From the NCBI GenBank assembly GCA_030549175.1, contig JAUKUA010000004.1, positions 3,472,001 to 3,536,000 on the forward strand: a stretch of 64,000 bases of DNA. Reading direction: 5' to 3'. A program made the translations under genes and the position numbers. Of this stretch, positions 10,918 to 22,214 are shown in pieces. The notes under the pieces were generated by a model. That model searched no databases, was not told the origin of the DNA, and worked only from the letters and a program-made list of their open reading frames with translations. This stretch comes from Lasiosphaeris hirsuta (Eukaryota; Ascomycota; Sordariomycetes; Sordariales; Lasiosphaeriaceae). Position 1 is the first letter of the stretch, and the number at the start of each line of letters is the position of its first letter.

Positions 10918-13674
10918 ATGGCCATCACCGCCTCATGTCCCCTCTTACAGCCACCCAGAACACCACATGACAACCTTCAAACTTCCCCCGGAGCAGCTCC
11001 CGGAGAGGCCCCCAGAATCCCCCAGACCCCCACTGGCAAAGATACAAACTTCCCTTCCCCAAGCCGAAAAAAAATCGCCGTATCCGTTACAAGCTTTTTC
11101 TCCAAGCTCCGGCCAAGCAAGCGGCCCGAGCGTGGCTGCACCGCTCGCGATGCCGTGTCTGCCAGTGTCTCCTGGGATTACCAGGAGCAACACGAGGCGT
11201 TAACCCTCCAGCATTCAGCATCCGGGGTAGCCAGAGGAAAACGGAAGATAAGCACGGGCTCACTGGATAACTGGGATTCGGATACAATCCCCGCTAGGCG
11301 CTGGCGGACTCCTATATCGATCCCCCAGAGATCAAAGAGTATCGGCGCTGGGACGGTGGCAAGACCGCTGCTGGCGGCGACCACCAAGCTCCCGGATGTC
11401 AGGACATCACGCGCGGCGGCACCCCCTATGGAAAATGAGAACTTGGTGCCCATTTCTACTGTTACGCCACAGCGAAGACCTCTTCGGAAGCCGATTCCCT
11501 TGACTGTATGTACCCAAAAGACTCAAGAAAACACTGCTACCGTGTCCAGCCGCGCGCGCGAGCTATTCCTTGCCAAGCAAGAATCCCGGAGGCAGCGTCG
11601 CACATTGAAAGAGAGCGGAGACTTCCTTGGTGTCACCGGTGTGAACCCCTATACAGGTGAGATGGACGTCATCACGCCAACTACGAGCTCCGAGGAGGCC
11701 ACGGGATCTTCGTCAGCGGCTGCAAACAACCCGCAATTGACCGAGCTTGCACAAAAGATACAGGATGCACGTTCCGAGTATGAGCTTGCCAAGCGCGAAG
11801 CGCAATTCAAACGCGAGCAGGTGCGGCTCGACAAGATAACGAGACAAAAAGAAGCTATTCGGCTGGCACAGCAGCGGGTTCAATGGCGACACGAGCCCGG
11901 ACAGTGGTCGTCAGTGGCCGAGCCCCAGCTCAGTCCCATCGCGCAATCAACACAGTCGCAGCGGAGCGCTGTCGCCGCGTCTGAAAGCGAATCCACAACC
12001 ATCCACCGCAACCCAGACTTGTTGTCTTTTTTAGGGATGGGGGCGGTAGCGCCGACGGACATGAGCACGCTGCCGCCGTCACGAACGCGCCGCCGCCACC
12101 GCCATATCGTCGCCGCCACCGAACCCCTGAGCAGCGTGAGCGAGTTGCCAGAGCAGCATCCTGGAGCCAGCATGAGCGGATCAGAAGAGGGTTCTTCAGC
12201 CTCACCAGTCCCCCCATCGCCGCCGCCCAAGACAAGAACGCTGCGGCTGCAGTTTCCGCCGTTGATACCCCGCCGGCTGAGACACAATTCACAGGGGACG
12301 AACCCTCTCCCGGTGGAACATCACCAGTCTGTGACGAAGTTGTCGACCACCCAAGGCGAAAATTGTCAAGCTCCGGAGCAGGTGCTCAAGCTGGAGCTGG
12401 AAAATCAGAACTCGGCGGAACGGTGGGCGACCACTTTGCTCCAAGACCTGAATCACCTCGGAGGCGGCATGCAGGAGACGAACAGCAAGCAGATGGTACG
12501 AGCCTGGGACTCACCTGCGCAGCAGAACCTGAAGGGGCGAAAAATGCTAGCATATGCCTCCACACCCACCACCACCACTACTGGTTACGAGCGCGGTCAA
12601 TTTCACCGCAGAGAGGCCGACCAAGACTACGGCGAGAGCATCGAAAGGTCAGGAGAAGTAGTTCCACTGATGATAACGGCCGCGCCACAGCAGAAATCGC
12701 TCACATTGCCGACCTTGACACCCAAGAACGATTGTTCGGGGCCGCAGGACTTCCCACACCAGCAACGATGGAGCAGTTGGCCGAGTCTCGCCAGCCTAAA
12801 CAGGATCCCATTTCCGGGTCTTGGCCCAACTCTTCATGTACTGATGGGCAGCCGCTTGGTGGCTATCGTCACGCCAGTGGACAGCACAGTGCCCACAACT
12901 GGTCAACGCAGCGGTACTATGTCGGAGTACCGGAAGGTGCCCACGCCGGGCTCCGAGAGGTCCTCTCGTCATGTATCCCACGACGGTTGCCATCAGCAAG
13001 AGATGCGCAAGACGATGAGAAAGGAGAACAGCGCCACAGAATATCAGCGGGCCACATCGTCACCAATGTGCACATCTACGTACCGGCCAAACCTGCTGAG
13101 GACGAAGCAGAAACCTCCGGCGCTGGGAAAGAGAGATCTAGGTCGGGTGATGGCAGAAGGAGCGGCACGGGCAGCCTTCGCACACCGGGTGCAGGGGAAA
13201 ATACTAGTCAAGCCGGCGAAAGGTCCGTCGGAGGAAGAAGCTGTGGACCAGCGAAAGGAGGGCGGCAACGAAACTCATGCATCCCCTGGGAAGCTAGTGG
13301 AGATCGGCAAGAGCAGTTCGGGAGGCGGCAGCGAAGACATCGACGGTCGTTTCGACAAGGCGGGGATGACCCCTGAGCTTGAGCGGCTCGCTGCCGTAGC
13401 TGCCGTGTGGGTCAGGGCGGCTCTGTCGATGGTAGGGCAGGCGGTACTTGCCTACTGGGAGCTTGTGCGGCCCGTCTTCGATGGGGATTCAAAGCTGCGC
13501 AAGAGGGTTGAACGCCAGCAGGCGACGTGGGGCGACTTGATCATGTGTGCGCTTGCCGTCGCATTTGTGTTTCTAGTATTGACGACAGGGCTGTGGGTGG
13601 GTAGGGGTGTGGCGTGGGTTGTGGGAGGGGTTAGGGTTGTTGGACGGGGATGCATGCTCTTGGCGGGCTTTTGA
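10918..13674 (+). CDS. Uncharacterised 918-residue protein with central coiled coil and C-terminal membrane segment
   Basis: A single open frame of 918 codons begins at an ATG in the context AACACCATGG. Most of the protein is predicted disordered, rich in Ser, Thr, Pro, Gln and Arg. A segment around residues 215-255 (RRTLKESGDFLGVTGVNPYT) resembles a motif I recall from conserved fungal proteins of unknown function. It is followed by a charged helix likely to form a coiled coil (residues about 275-325). The C-terminus carries a helical segment (ELERLAAVAAVWVRAALSMV) and a strongly hydrophobic stretch (LIMCALAVAFVFLVLTTGLW), then a Gly/Val-rich tail, consistent with membrane anchoring near the C-terminus. 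I do not recognise a catalytic domain. A 337-codon open frame in another phase overlaps 12363-13376. The length of the open frame makes a real gene likely; unrecognised introns are possible. Confidence 0.7.
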   Translation: MAITASCPLLQPPRTPHDNLQTSPGAAPGEAPRIPQTPTGKDTNFPSPSRKKIAVSVTSFFSKLRPSKRPERGCTARDAVSASVSWDYQEQHEALTLQHSASGVARGKRKISTGSLDNWDSDTIPARRWRTPISIPQRSKSIGAGTVARPLLAATTKLPDVRTSRAAAPPMENENLVPISTVTPQRRPLRKPIPLTVCTQKTQENTATVSSRARELFLAKQESRRQRRTLKESGDFLGVTGVNPYTGEMDVITPTTSSEEATGSSSAAANNPQLTELAQKIQDARSEYELAKREAQFKREQVRLDKITRQKEAIRLAQQRVQWRHEPGQWSSVAEPQLSPIAQSTQSQRSAVAASESESTTIHRNPDLLSFLGMGAVAPTDMSTLPPSRTRRRHRHIVAATEPLSSVSELPEQHPGASMSGSEEGSSASPVPPSPPPKTRTLRLQFPPLIPRRLRHNSQGTNPLPVEHHQSVTKLSTTQGENCQAPEQVLKLELENQNSAERWATTLLQDLNHLGGGMQETNSKQMVRAWDSPAQQNLKGRKMLAYASTPTTTTTGYERGQFHRREADQDYGESIERSGEVVPLMITAAPQQKSLTLPTLTPKNDCSGPQDFPHQQRWSSWPSLASLNRIPFPGLGPTLHVLMGSRLVAIVTPVDSTVPTTGQRSGTMSEYRKVPTPGSERSSRHVSHDGCHQQEMRKTMRKENSATEYQRATSSPMCTSTYRPNLLRTKQKPPALGKRDLGRVMAEGAARAAFAHRVQGKILVKPAKGPSEEEAVDQRKEGGNETHASPGKLVEIGKSSSGGGSEDIDGRFDKAGMTPELERLAAVAAVWVRAALSMVGQAVLAYWELVRPVFDGDSKLRKRVERQQATWGDLIMCALAVAFVFLVLTTGLWVGRGVAWVVGGVRVVGRGCMLLAGF

Positions 13675-14949
13675 TTGATCCAAGTTGAAGACTCGGCTGA
13701 TTGGCCAGATGGGGAGGGGTGCTTGGTCATGGTCATGCCGCCACCCGAGATGTATTTCTGATTGAGTATCTAGTAATCGGGAATTGGCAATTGACATGTT
13801 ATCGATGCTGGAAAGCACAGAGGTTTTGGGCGGCAGGTGTCGATAATCGATAAGTCGATAAAGACCGTCACCGCCAGATGTCTGTGCCACCACACGCATT
13901 GCCATCCGAGCAAATGACGGCGAGTCGGGCAGGAGAGGGCACATGAAGGCGTCGACATGCCGTGTGGGATGAGGTATCACTGGACATCACTGGACATACG
14001 GATCAGCAAGCCACATTGTCCCAACCACTGGCTGTCGCGTGCAGTTGACTGTCGTGCAATGCAGAGTCCAGCTGCGGAGATTATGCTTGGTGAGGAGTAA
14101 CGAGAGTGATGAGGATGGCGAAGGCGCTCAAAGGGCCGTGAAAGGGCTTCTTCGAGTGGGGGTTCGGCTGTACAAACTGCACGTGGAAGGCATTTGGCAA
14201 TTGATGCTCCGTTTGCGGAATTGGAAAGGGAGAGAGTAATCGCGAGGTTTTGTTTAGTCGAGCCGGTTTCGAGAGGGGCGTTTGTCCCACCACTGCCTTC
14301 TGCCGTTCGTTGCCGGACCGGGCGGGCACGTCCTTTCTGTTCTAGTGTACCTTGCGAATAGGCAGGTAAGCGGAAATTTATTGCCCCTCTAGGCCTGTCT
14401 GGCCCTCTACCCCACCGCGATGGACCGAATGGGCTCCTCGCCTGTTTTTCGTTTGAGGGCCCCCCAGCGCGCCCCTTCACTAGCCAATCCGCCAACAGCC
14501 TTTAGAAATTCAGGTGGCCACCCCGCATTCCGTGAACCGGAGGGCTGCAGCACACTCCGATCTCGGCTACCCGCATTTCCCATGTCATTGAATTGGAGAG
14601 TACCTTTTGAAGCCTGAATCGCCGTCGCCGCAACGCGCTGAGGTTTGAATATTAAAATCGTGTGGCCAGCCTCTCTTCTCCTTCCCTGTCGATGTACGTG
14701 AGAGAGCACTTGTCTGGGCCATCGTGTGCGCACGAATAATTGAGACGAAGAACCAAAGTTTCTCGTCGTTGCCACACCGAACCCTTCAACTTCACCTCCA
14801 TATAATATTTTTCCTCTCTTCTTTCTTCCCCGCACCCTCACATCAATCGCACCGGGCCGCGTCTTGCGATTAATTAATTTTCCGATCTTGCGAATCCCAA
14901 CAATCAACCACACAACCAATTGACACCCGAAAGGGACTGCCAAGCCAAG
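13675..14949. other. Intergenic region and LEU1 promoter/5' UTR
   Basis: No supported gene. Open frames on the minus strand are low-complexity. A near-match to a Leu3 half-site pair (CCGGACCGGG, 14313-14322) lies about 630 bp upstream of LEU1, but its spacing is wrong for a classical Leu3 site. Direct duplication of ATCACTGGAC occurs near 13977. The 14740-14940 stretch is CT-rich and likely 5' UTR. Confidence 0.5.
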
Positions 14950-17541
14950 ATGCCTGTCGCCGAGAGTACACCCCAGACCCTCTACGACAAGGTCTTCCAG
15001 GACCATATTGTCGACGAGAAGCTCGATGGCACTATCCTGCTGTATATCGACCGGCATCTCGTCCATGAGGTCACCTCGCCGGTTCGTCACACCCCATCCA
15101 TCTGATATAAATTTTCCAGCTGACTTTTCCCAGCAAGCTTTTGAGGGACTGAGGAAGGCCGACCGTAAGGTTCGGAGACCAGACTGCACTCTAGCCACAA
15201 CTGACCACGTATGAAATGCTCCCCCTCCCCGAAGGAACCACAAAGGCTGACCGGCTTTAGAACGTGCCCACAACGACCCGGAAAGCCCTCAAGGACATCG
15301 CGAGCTTCATCAAGGAGGACGATTCCCGCACGCAGTGCGTTACGCTGGAAGAGAACGTCAAGGAGTTCGGTATCACATACTTTGGCCTGAGCGACAAGCG
15401 ACAAGGAATTGTCCATGTCATCGGCCCCGAGCAGGGCTTCACCCTCCCTGGCACCACTGTCGTCTGCGGTGACAGCCACACATCTACCCATGGCGCCTTC
15501 GGTGCCCTCGCCTTCGGCATTGGCACCAGCGAGGTCGAGCACGTCCTCGCCACACAGTGCCTCATTACCAAGCGGAGCAAGAACATGAGGATACAGGTCG
15601 ATGGCGAGCTAGCCCCTGGTGTCAGCTCCAAGGACATCATCCTCCATGTTATCGGTCAGATTGGAACCGCTGGTGGCACCCAGTCGGTTATTGAGTTCTC
15701 AGGCAAGTTTCTTTTTTTTTCCTCCCTTCTATGCTTGCTTTTCGTCCCATGAAAAGTCTCAGCCTGTCGGACAGGCATGGACAAGGTCCAAAAGAAGTGA
15801 TTGAGAATCGCATGAAAACCCAGCACAATGTTGTTCATGCGCTAACTGATTCCTAGGCTCTGTAATTCGCAACCTCAGCATGGAGGCTCGTATGTCCATC
15901 TGCAACATGGCCATTGAGGCCGGTGCCCGTTCTGGCATGATCGCTCCTGACGAGGTTACATTTGAGTATCTGAAGGGCAAACCGCTGGCTCCCAAGTATG
16001 GCTCCAATGAGTGGAACCACGCCGTTGCCTACTGGAAGTCGCTCGCCTCGGACCCCAACGCTAAGTACGATGTCGACGTCTTTATTGACGGCAAGGATAT
16101 CATCCCCACCATCACCTGGGGTACCAGCCCGGAGGACGTGGTCCCCATCACTGGCGTTGTGCCCGACCCGGAGACCTTTGCCACAGAAGGCAAGAGAGCT
16201 GCCGGCCGCCGTATGCTCGAGTACATGGGACTCACTGCGGGAACCCGCATGCAGGATATTGTGGTTGATAAGGTCTTTATCGGATCTTGCACGAATTCCA
16301 GAATCGAGGATCTCCGTGCCGCTGCTCACGTTGTGAAGGGCAAGAAGATTGCCTCGAACATTAAGCGTGCCCTCATCGTGCCCGGCTCTGGCCTCATCAA
16401 GGATCAGGCCGAGGAGGAAGGCCTCGACAAGATCTTTACCGCCGCCGGATTTGAGTGGCGCGAGGCTGGCTGCAGCATGTGTCTCGGCATGAATCCCGAT
16501 ATTCTCTCACCCCAGGAGAGGTGTGCCAGCACCAGCAACCGGAATTTCGAGGGCCGCCAGGGCTTCCAGGGCCGCACCCACCTCATGTCCCCAGTTATGG
16601 CGGCCGCTGCCGCCATTGTGGGAAAGCTGGCAGACGTGAGGACGCTCTCAGAGTACACGGGCAGCCCTCATATTGAGGCTGCCATTGCCCCTGAACCGAC
16701 AACGGCGAAAGCCCACGTTGATGAGAGGGTTGAGACGGACGACGTCGAGAAGGAGATGATTGGCGACCAGCCCCTGGACACTCCTCCGCAAGTGAACACG
16801 TCGGTTCCCAAGACCAGCGCCGGACTGCCCAAGTATGAGACCCTCAAGGGTATTGCGGCACCAATGGAGAAGGTTAACATCGACACTGACGCCATTATCC
16901 CGAAGCAGTTCCTCAAGACCATCAAGCGTACAGGTCTCGGAACAGCTCTCTTCTACGAGATGCGTTTCACGGACGGCCAGGAGAACCCTGATTTCGTCCT
17001 GAACAAGGAGCCGTACCGCAACGCTAAGATCCTTGTGTGCACGGGCGGGAACTTTGGGTGTGGCAGCTCGAGAGAGCATGCCCCCTGGGCACTCCTCGAC
17101 TTTGGTATCAAGAGTGTCATCGCGCCGTCGTTTGCCGACATCTTCTTCAACAACTCGTTCAAGAACGGGATGCTGATGATCCCGATCAAGGACAAGGCTC
17201 AGCTCGAGGCTGTGCATACCGAGGCGGTTGCCGGACGGGAGATTGAGATCGACCTGCCGAACCAGCTGATCAGGGATGCCGAGGGCAACACTATCTGCAG
17301 CTTTGACGTGGAGGAGTTCCGCAAGCACTGCTTGCTCAACGGCCTTGATGATATCGGCCTCACAATGCAGCTCGACGATAAGATTGCCGAGTTCGAGAAG
17401 AAGATGTCGCGTGACACGCCGTGGCTCGACGGCCGGGGTTACCTGAAGCGCAAGGGCCAAGGCGGTAAGCTGGCGGTCAAGGCGGCACCAGTGCCCAAGA
17501 CGAACCGTGGCGAGACTAAAAAGGAGCCTCTGGAGTGGTGA
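14950..17541 (+). CDS. LEU1: 3-isopropylmalate dehydratase (isopropylmalate isomerase, fused large and small subunits)
   Basis: Four exons, 14950-15081, 15134-15208, 15261-15702 and 15857-17541, encode 777 residues, the normal length of the fungal fused enzyme. It catalyses the second step specific to leucine synthesis, interconverting 2- and 3-isopropylmalate with a 4Fe-4S cluster. Seen in sequence: [33 protein letters not shown], and the cluster cysteine region [13 protein letters not shown], all aconitase-family signatures of the LeuC part. The LeuD-like part, from about residue 520, has [16 protein letters not shown] and [15 protein letters not shown]. Introns 1 and 2 are 52 nt GT-AG. Intron 3 (15703-15856, 154 nt) begins GCAAGT, a GC-AG intron; it has a CTAAC branch site 7 bases before its acceptor. 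The ATG at 14950 fits family N-termini better than an in-frame ATG at 14920. Confidence 0.97.
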
Positions 17542-19556
17542 TTTTCTTTTTGTTGGGTTTGCATTGCAGGGTGTAACAGTGGGAGCGTGGACCAGCCATA
17601 TTTACGACGAAGACAACGACACAAAAATGACGACAGAAAACGGAGGCTACAAGCTTGCTGAGAGTTGGGCGGGAAAAATGGGATGGCTTTCTATCATGGT
17701 GAAATTCTAGCCGGGGGGGGGTTTGTTTATCGATGGAACATTTTTCCCTCTCATTCCTTTTTGTTGTCTACCGTGTCTTTTTACTGCCTCGAGTCTCTGT
17801 TGTCGCTGATGCAGAGTCCATACCCCATTACTTGGGACCATACATATATGTTTTATCGGCTTGCATTTATGAGTTGACAGGGCGGGAACGCCATGATCAG
17901 AAGCCCCAGGGGGTATTGAAACCGCATTGGGAATAGGAGACGACCCGCTTTCTCGTGGCTCAACCACACGAGAGTAATGAGATTGATTACTAGTGTGTCA
18001 GAAAGTGAATACTGTACAGCTCTGGGTTTAGGATTACGTATCCGAGATATTGACTATCACATGTAATGTTTAGCGAGTCGTGGTATTAAAGCCGTGATGT
18101 ACCCGCGTGCGTAAGACAAGGCAGTTTTGTCGGATGAGGTCGGGGTTTGTGTGGTCGGCCGGCTTACGGTCGTAGGCGTCCTCGCGTCGCACAGCAGCGT
18201 TGATTACGCTTACCCATCGTCTTGGCTCCTGGGGTCGGAAGGCGGGCGGGTTGCAATGGCTGCGTGCAGACTGCGATGGCACTTGATAGGATTTCCACTG
18301 TGGGAATTGCAGTGTGTGGCAGACATGCACATTACCTTTGTTGATACTGGCAAAAGTATTTTGTTGTGTGCCCGATATCCGTACCAAGCACCGATGCCAC
18401 CCACACATAGTCGGAACTTTTCCAACCTAATGCCTACTTGGCAATGATACCGGATGTCGTATCTGCGCCTTACCATAGAAGCATATCGCGGGCGTAGGGC
18501 CCGTCGTGGTGGTCTGAGTATGGGCGGGCGTGCCGCCGGCTTGCATTGGCCCAGCACCGACCAATGCTGCTTTCGGGGCGAACCACCCGCTGTTGAGGCT
18601 GACACGTGCGCGCAGTTCTTGGCGATGACAAAGAAAGCAGAATAAATAACTTCTGGGGAGATATCTATATGCCTTGGCCGCGCCCCACACACATGCACTC
18701 ACTGGGTTGATCATGGCTCGAGAAGGGGATAAAGTACTCTGCATGGCCAGCCCTTGCATCGCCGGCGTATTCCGCTGTACTTTCTCTCTCTCCCCGGTGC
18801 CAGATTAGACAGTGTTGATGTGCGGATGGAGGCACACCGTGACATCGTCGTCAATATCGCGAAACGCCTCCGCCGCAAATCCCACGTGCGGCCAAGTGTA
18901 AAACATGGCGCGTCGTGAGGCACAGACGCTGCCCTGGCCAAGGATTCTCTGCGTTGATCTGATAAAAAGAGGCGAGATGGCCATAGCACCACTATTATTA
19001 TACAGCGCCGCCGTCAGACGGCCGGCATTGATTCGGTCGGTGCCACTCTCGTTTCTTACTAAGACAGTAGAGTCCCCATGCAAACGCAAGCTTTCTGCAG
19101 CCCTGGAGGGCATACAGCTATCTATATGCAGTCTGTACCGGGCGGCAAAATGTCGAATGTGCCCAGGAAAAGAACGTCCCAGGCCAACAGCCCAAAGTGA
19201 CATGTTTTTCTTTTCCTCCCCTTCCTGAGAAGCAAGCGTCGGACGCGGGGTGAGAGCCAAGACTCGGCCAGGCTCACGGCGTCGCCATGTGGTTGTGGCC
19301 CATGACTGGTCCATGTCCGGATCCATGTACGGCAGAGACCTCCATGGTCTTGGCGGCGGCGCGCAGCCAGGAGTCCAGCGGACATGGGAACCTATCCATG
19401 GCTACAGGCTGGAAACGTGCCAGGAAGCAATGGCGAAGGAGAGAAAGAAATAAACAGCCCCTGTCTTCCGAGGTTTTCTGGATGCCTTCCTTGCGGCTTT
19501 CCCCGGTGTTCATCAGCCTGGTTTCGAAACGCCGGTCCTCCAAGACTTAGCTCACC
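17542..19556. other. Long intergenic region upstream of the Zn2Cys6 gene
   Basis: About 2 kb with no supported gene on either strand. Minus-strand frames between 18200 and 19390 lack family signatures. A G9 run lies near 17711. The part near 19200-19556 is likely promoter and 5' UTR of the transcription factor. Confidence 0.5.
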
Positions 19557-20007
19557 ATGGACGAGAGCCCCAGCTACCACGCGGAAACATACTCCAAGAG
19601 CCCGTCGCCCGCAGCCTCAAACACGTCGGCGGCGAGCCAGACGGCCAAGAAGCGCACCCGGGCCAGCAAGCCCAAGGTGCGTACCGGTTGTATAACCTGG
19701 TATGTCGGCTGCCCAGAGATCCTCCTCTCCCCTATCTCCGACCCGCTGACATCTGGCCGACAGCAAGTAAGTTCGCGACAGCAAGTCCACTACATCTAGC
19801 CATGTGCCGTTGCCTGCTTCCTTGTATGCAAGGAACCGTCTAGCGCGAAACCCACATGTAGCCCCGCCCTCGCCGTTGGTAGCACCCATACTAATCCCTC
19901 CTTCCCTCCTCTCCCAGAATCCGGCGTGTGAAATGCGGCGAAGAAAAGCCCTCCTGCGTGCGCTGCACATCGACAGGTCGAACCTGCGACGGGTATGAGC
20001 AGGAACC

Positions 20008-20038
<31 letters not shown>

Positions 20039-21588
20039 AACAGGCACCCGGCCCCGGCTGTCTACAGCCGGCTCTGCCCCGGCTCCCTTCAAGCCTCCGA
20101 GCTCGCCAAGTCCGAGTTCCTCCTCGCCTGCCGCTGGAACGAGGCCCTCCGCTTCATGCGGCCCATAGCCCCCGACATCGACGGCACCGAGGCTGAGAGG
20201 CGCTTCTTCCACCGGGTCCTCCCCATTATCACAGCCGAGATCGCGGCCGTGCACGTCGGGGCCGTCGGCGACATCGTCGGGGGCCGCATATTCTCAGCCT
20301 TCTGGAGCCGCGCGGCGCCGCAGATTGGGCGTCAGGACGAGGCCGTCAAACATGCCGTCGTGGCCCTGGGGACGGCGTATTTTATGCATTTCCGGTGCGG
20401 GCCCGAGGGCAGTGGGCAAGGGGAGCTGACGCTCGAAGGCGGCGAGTTTACCCGGGAGGGGCTGGATGTCTTCACCATCCAGCAGTACAACAAATCCATC
20501 TCCAAGCTGCAGCGCCACGTGGGCTCGTCCAGCGCCGAGAGCGTGCGCGTGACGCTTATCTGCTGTCTCGCCTTCATCTGCCTCGAGACGTTGCGGGCAA
20601 ACCACGGGGCAGCCGTCACGCACCTGGCCAACGGGCTGCGCATCCTAGAGACACTGCCACCAGCGACATTCGCCTTCCTCGCCGACCGGTCCGGCTGGCG
20701 GAGCGCCTCCCCGGCCGGGGGCGCCTCGTTCGACATAGCCGACATCATCCGGCTTTTCGGCCGGCTCGAGGTAGGCGCGTGCTTCCTGCCCAACGGGATC
20801 CGGCCCGTCGTGGCTTCGCGCGGCTACCACCACCGGCGCTTCGACGACGGCACCAATGAACCCGCCTTCAGCAATGCCGCAGACGCGCGGCGCGCCCTGG
20901 GCGCCTTCCAGCGGGACACGATGGCCTGGACGTACTCCCTCTCCCAACCGACCCCCGACCCATCCATCTACACCTCCCCCACACGCCAGCTCGCCTGCCT
21001 GCGCACGCGCTCCGCGCGGCTCGACGCGCTGCTGCCCACCTGCTCGCCACCCCTCCGCCTCGACCTGCTCTACTTCCGCTGCGCCCAGCTCCTCCTGCAC
21101 CCGACCCCTTCCCTCCCCCCAACCATCCTCCACCTGGCTGCCACCCTGCACGCCTCAACTCCACCAACCCACCCGCACCCGCGGCCCATCTCCATCACCG
21201 CCGCTTCCCGCATCCAAGACACCGGCCTCGCCGGGCCGCTCTACCTCGTGGCCGTGCACACGCCGACGCTCCGGACCCAGGCGCTCCGGCTGCTGGTGGA
21301 GAACGCGCTCGGGCGGCACAGCCTGGGGCTCAGCGGCGGGCACGCGGCCCTGGTGGCGCGGGCGGTGGGGCGGCTGGAGGGGGTTGTTCCTGGGGAGGCC
21401 AGGGAGGCCGGGGAGGCCTGCGGGGGGTGGGGGAGGAGGCGATGCCGCGGGCGCTGACGGGACTGGGGTGTCTGCCGGGGGTGTATGACGTGCTGGTGGA
21501 CGTGGTGGAGGGGGAGGTGGAGTGGGCCGGGATGGACGACGGGATTGATCCCGAGTTGGAGTTGGGGTTGGGGTCGGTTATGTTGTGA
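19557..21588 (+). CDS. Zn2Cys6 (binuclear zinc cluster) transcription factor, with 3-nt microexon and apparent late frameshift
   Basis: Exons are 19557-19699, a three-base exon CAA at 19764-19766, and 19918 onward. Joined, they give the zinc cluster GCITCKIRRVKC followed by GEEKPSCVRCTSTGRTC, with ligand spacing C-x2-C-x6-C-x6-C-x2-C-x6-C. Skipping CAA would place TGA directly at the junction. A basic N-terminal arm (KKRTRASKPKVR) precedes it and a poly-Asn stretch follows. The rest is an all-helical fungal transcription-factor domain with YNKSISKLQRHV, LICCLAFICLETLRANHGAA and HLANGLRILETLP. The literal frame stops at 21457. The next frame down, from about 21427 to a TGA at 21588, continues sensibly (PRALTGLGCLPGVYDVLVDV), so a one-base deficit in the G6 run at 21422-21427, or a short G-rich intron, is suspected. 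Target genes are unknown. Confidence 0.85.
20009..20041 (+). repeat. AAC trinucleotide repeat coding for poly-Asn
   Basis: About ten AAC codons, broken once by AAT, encode an Asn run just after the zinc cluster of the transcription factor. Such runs are common in fungal regulators and prone to length change. Confidence 0.9.
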
Positions 21589-22214
21589 CTTGGGTGTGTG
21601 TGGATATGGGACATGGATGGAGAGACTAGAACAGAGCTGCACTAGGTTGGCGTTTGGCTGGGTTGGGTTAGAGGCATTACCCCTGAGTTTTGGGCATCAG
21701 GCTGGTTAGACTGGGGCTTGCGTTATTTGGGGTATGAGTCTGAGCAACACAGCAAATAGAAGAAACCAGCTTACCCTCCTACGAGAAGAGGACTAAATGC
21801 ATCTCTCCTGCATCCTGTAGACGACGTATCGGAATCGATCGGGGCGACTTATACTCTCAATAGATAGCACAACTGACTACGATAAAAAGCAACCGATTCG
21901 ACTCATTCCTCAAACCGGAGCTACCTCGCTACGTATATGTACCTAACTTCTGAGGAAGTAATCATACAACAAAAATCATCAATGGGTATTTCGCTTGAGT
22001 GCTCTAACTCGCAAAGTCAAAGAGACTCCTGAAAGACTCAAAATGGCCTCGACCTGGTTCCGTCTTCCTTTCATACCTAACCCAGGGCGGTTCGCTTCCC
22101 GTACCCCGGCCCCAAACCCCTTTCCCGTAAATACCCCGAGCATAACCCGTCGCGCCCACGCAATCCTTCCCGTCCCGCCCTCATGCTAACTCCAGCCCAC
22201 TTCCCACGTCAAAC
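21589..22214. other. Convergent intergenic region
   Basis: This stretch lies between the 3' ends of the Zn2Cys6 gene and the minus-strand F-box gene. I see no gene or clear repeat; both 3' UTRs should be here. Confidence 0.55.

Noticed and set aside
14313..14322. Leu3-like site upstream of LEU1
   Set aside because: The two CCGG halves are separated by one base; the known site has two (CCGGNNCCGG).
14407..15273. 288-codon minus-strand frame across the LEU1 start
   Set aside because: It overlaps the LEU1 promoter and first two exons, is low-complexity and matches no family.
16648..17460. 270-codon open frame antisense to LEU1
   Set aside because: It mirrors codon bias of a highly conserved coding exon and has no signature of its own.
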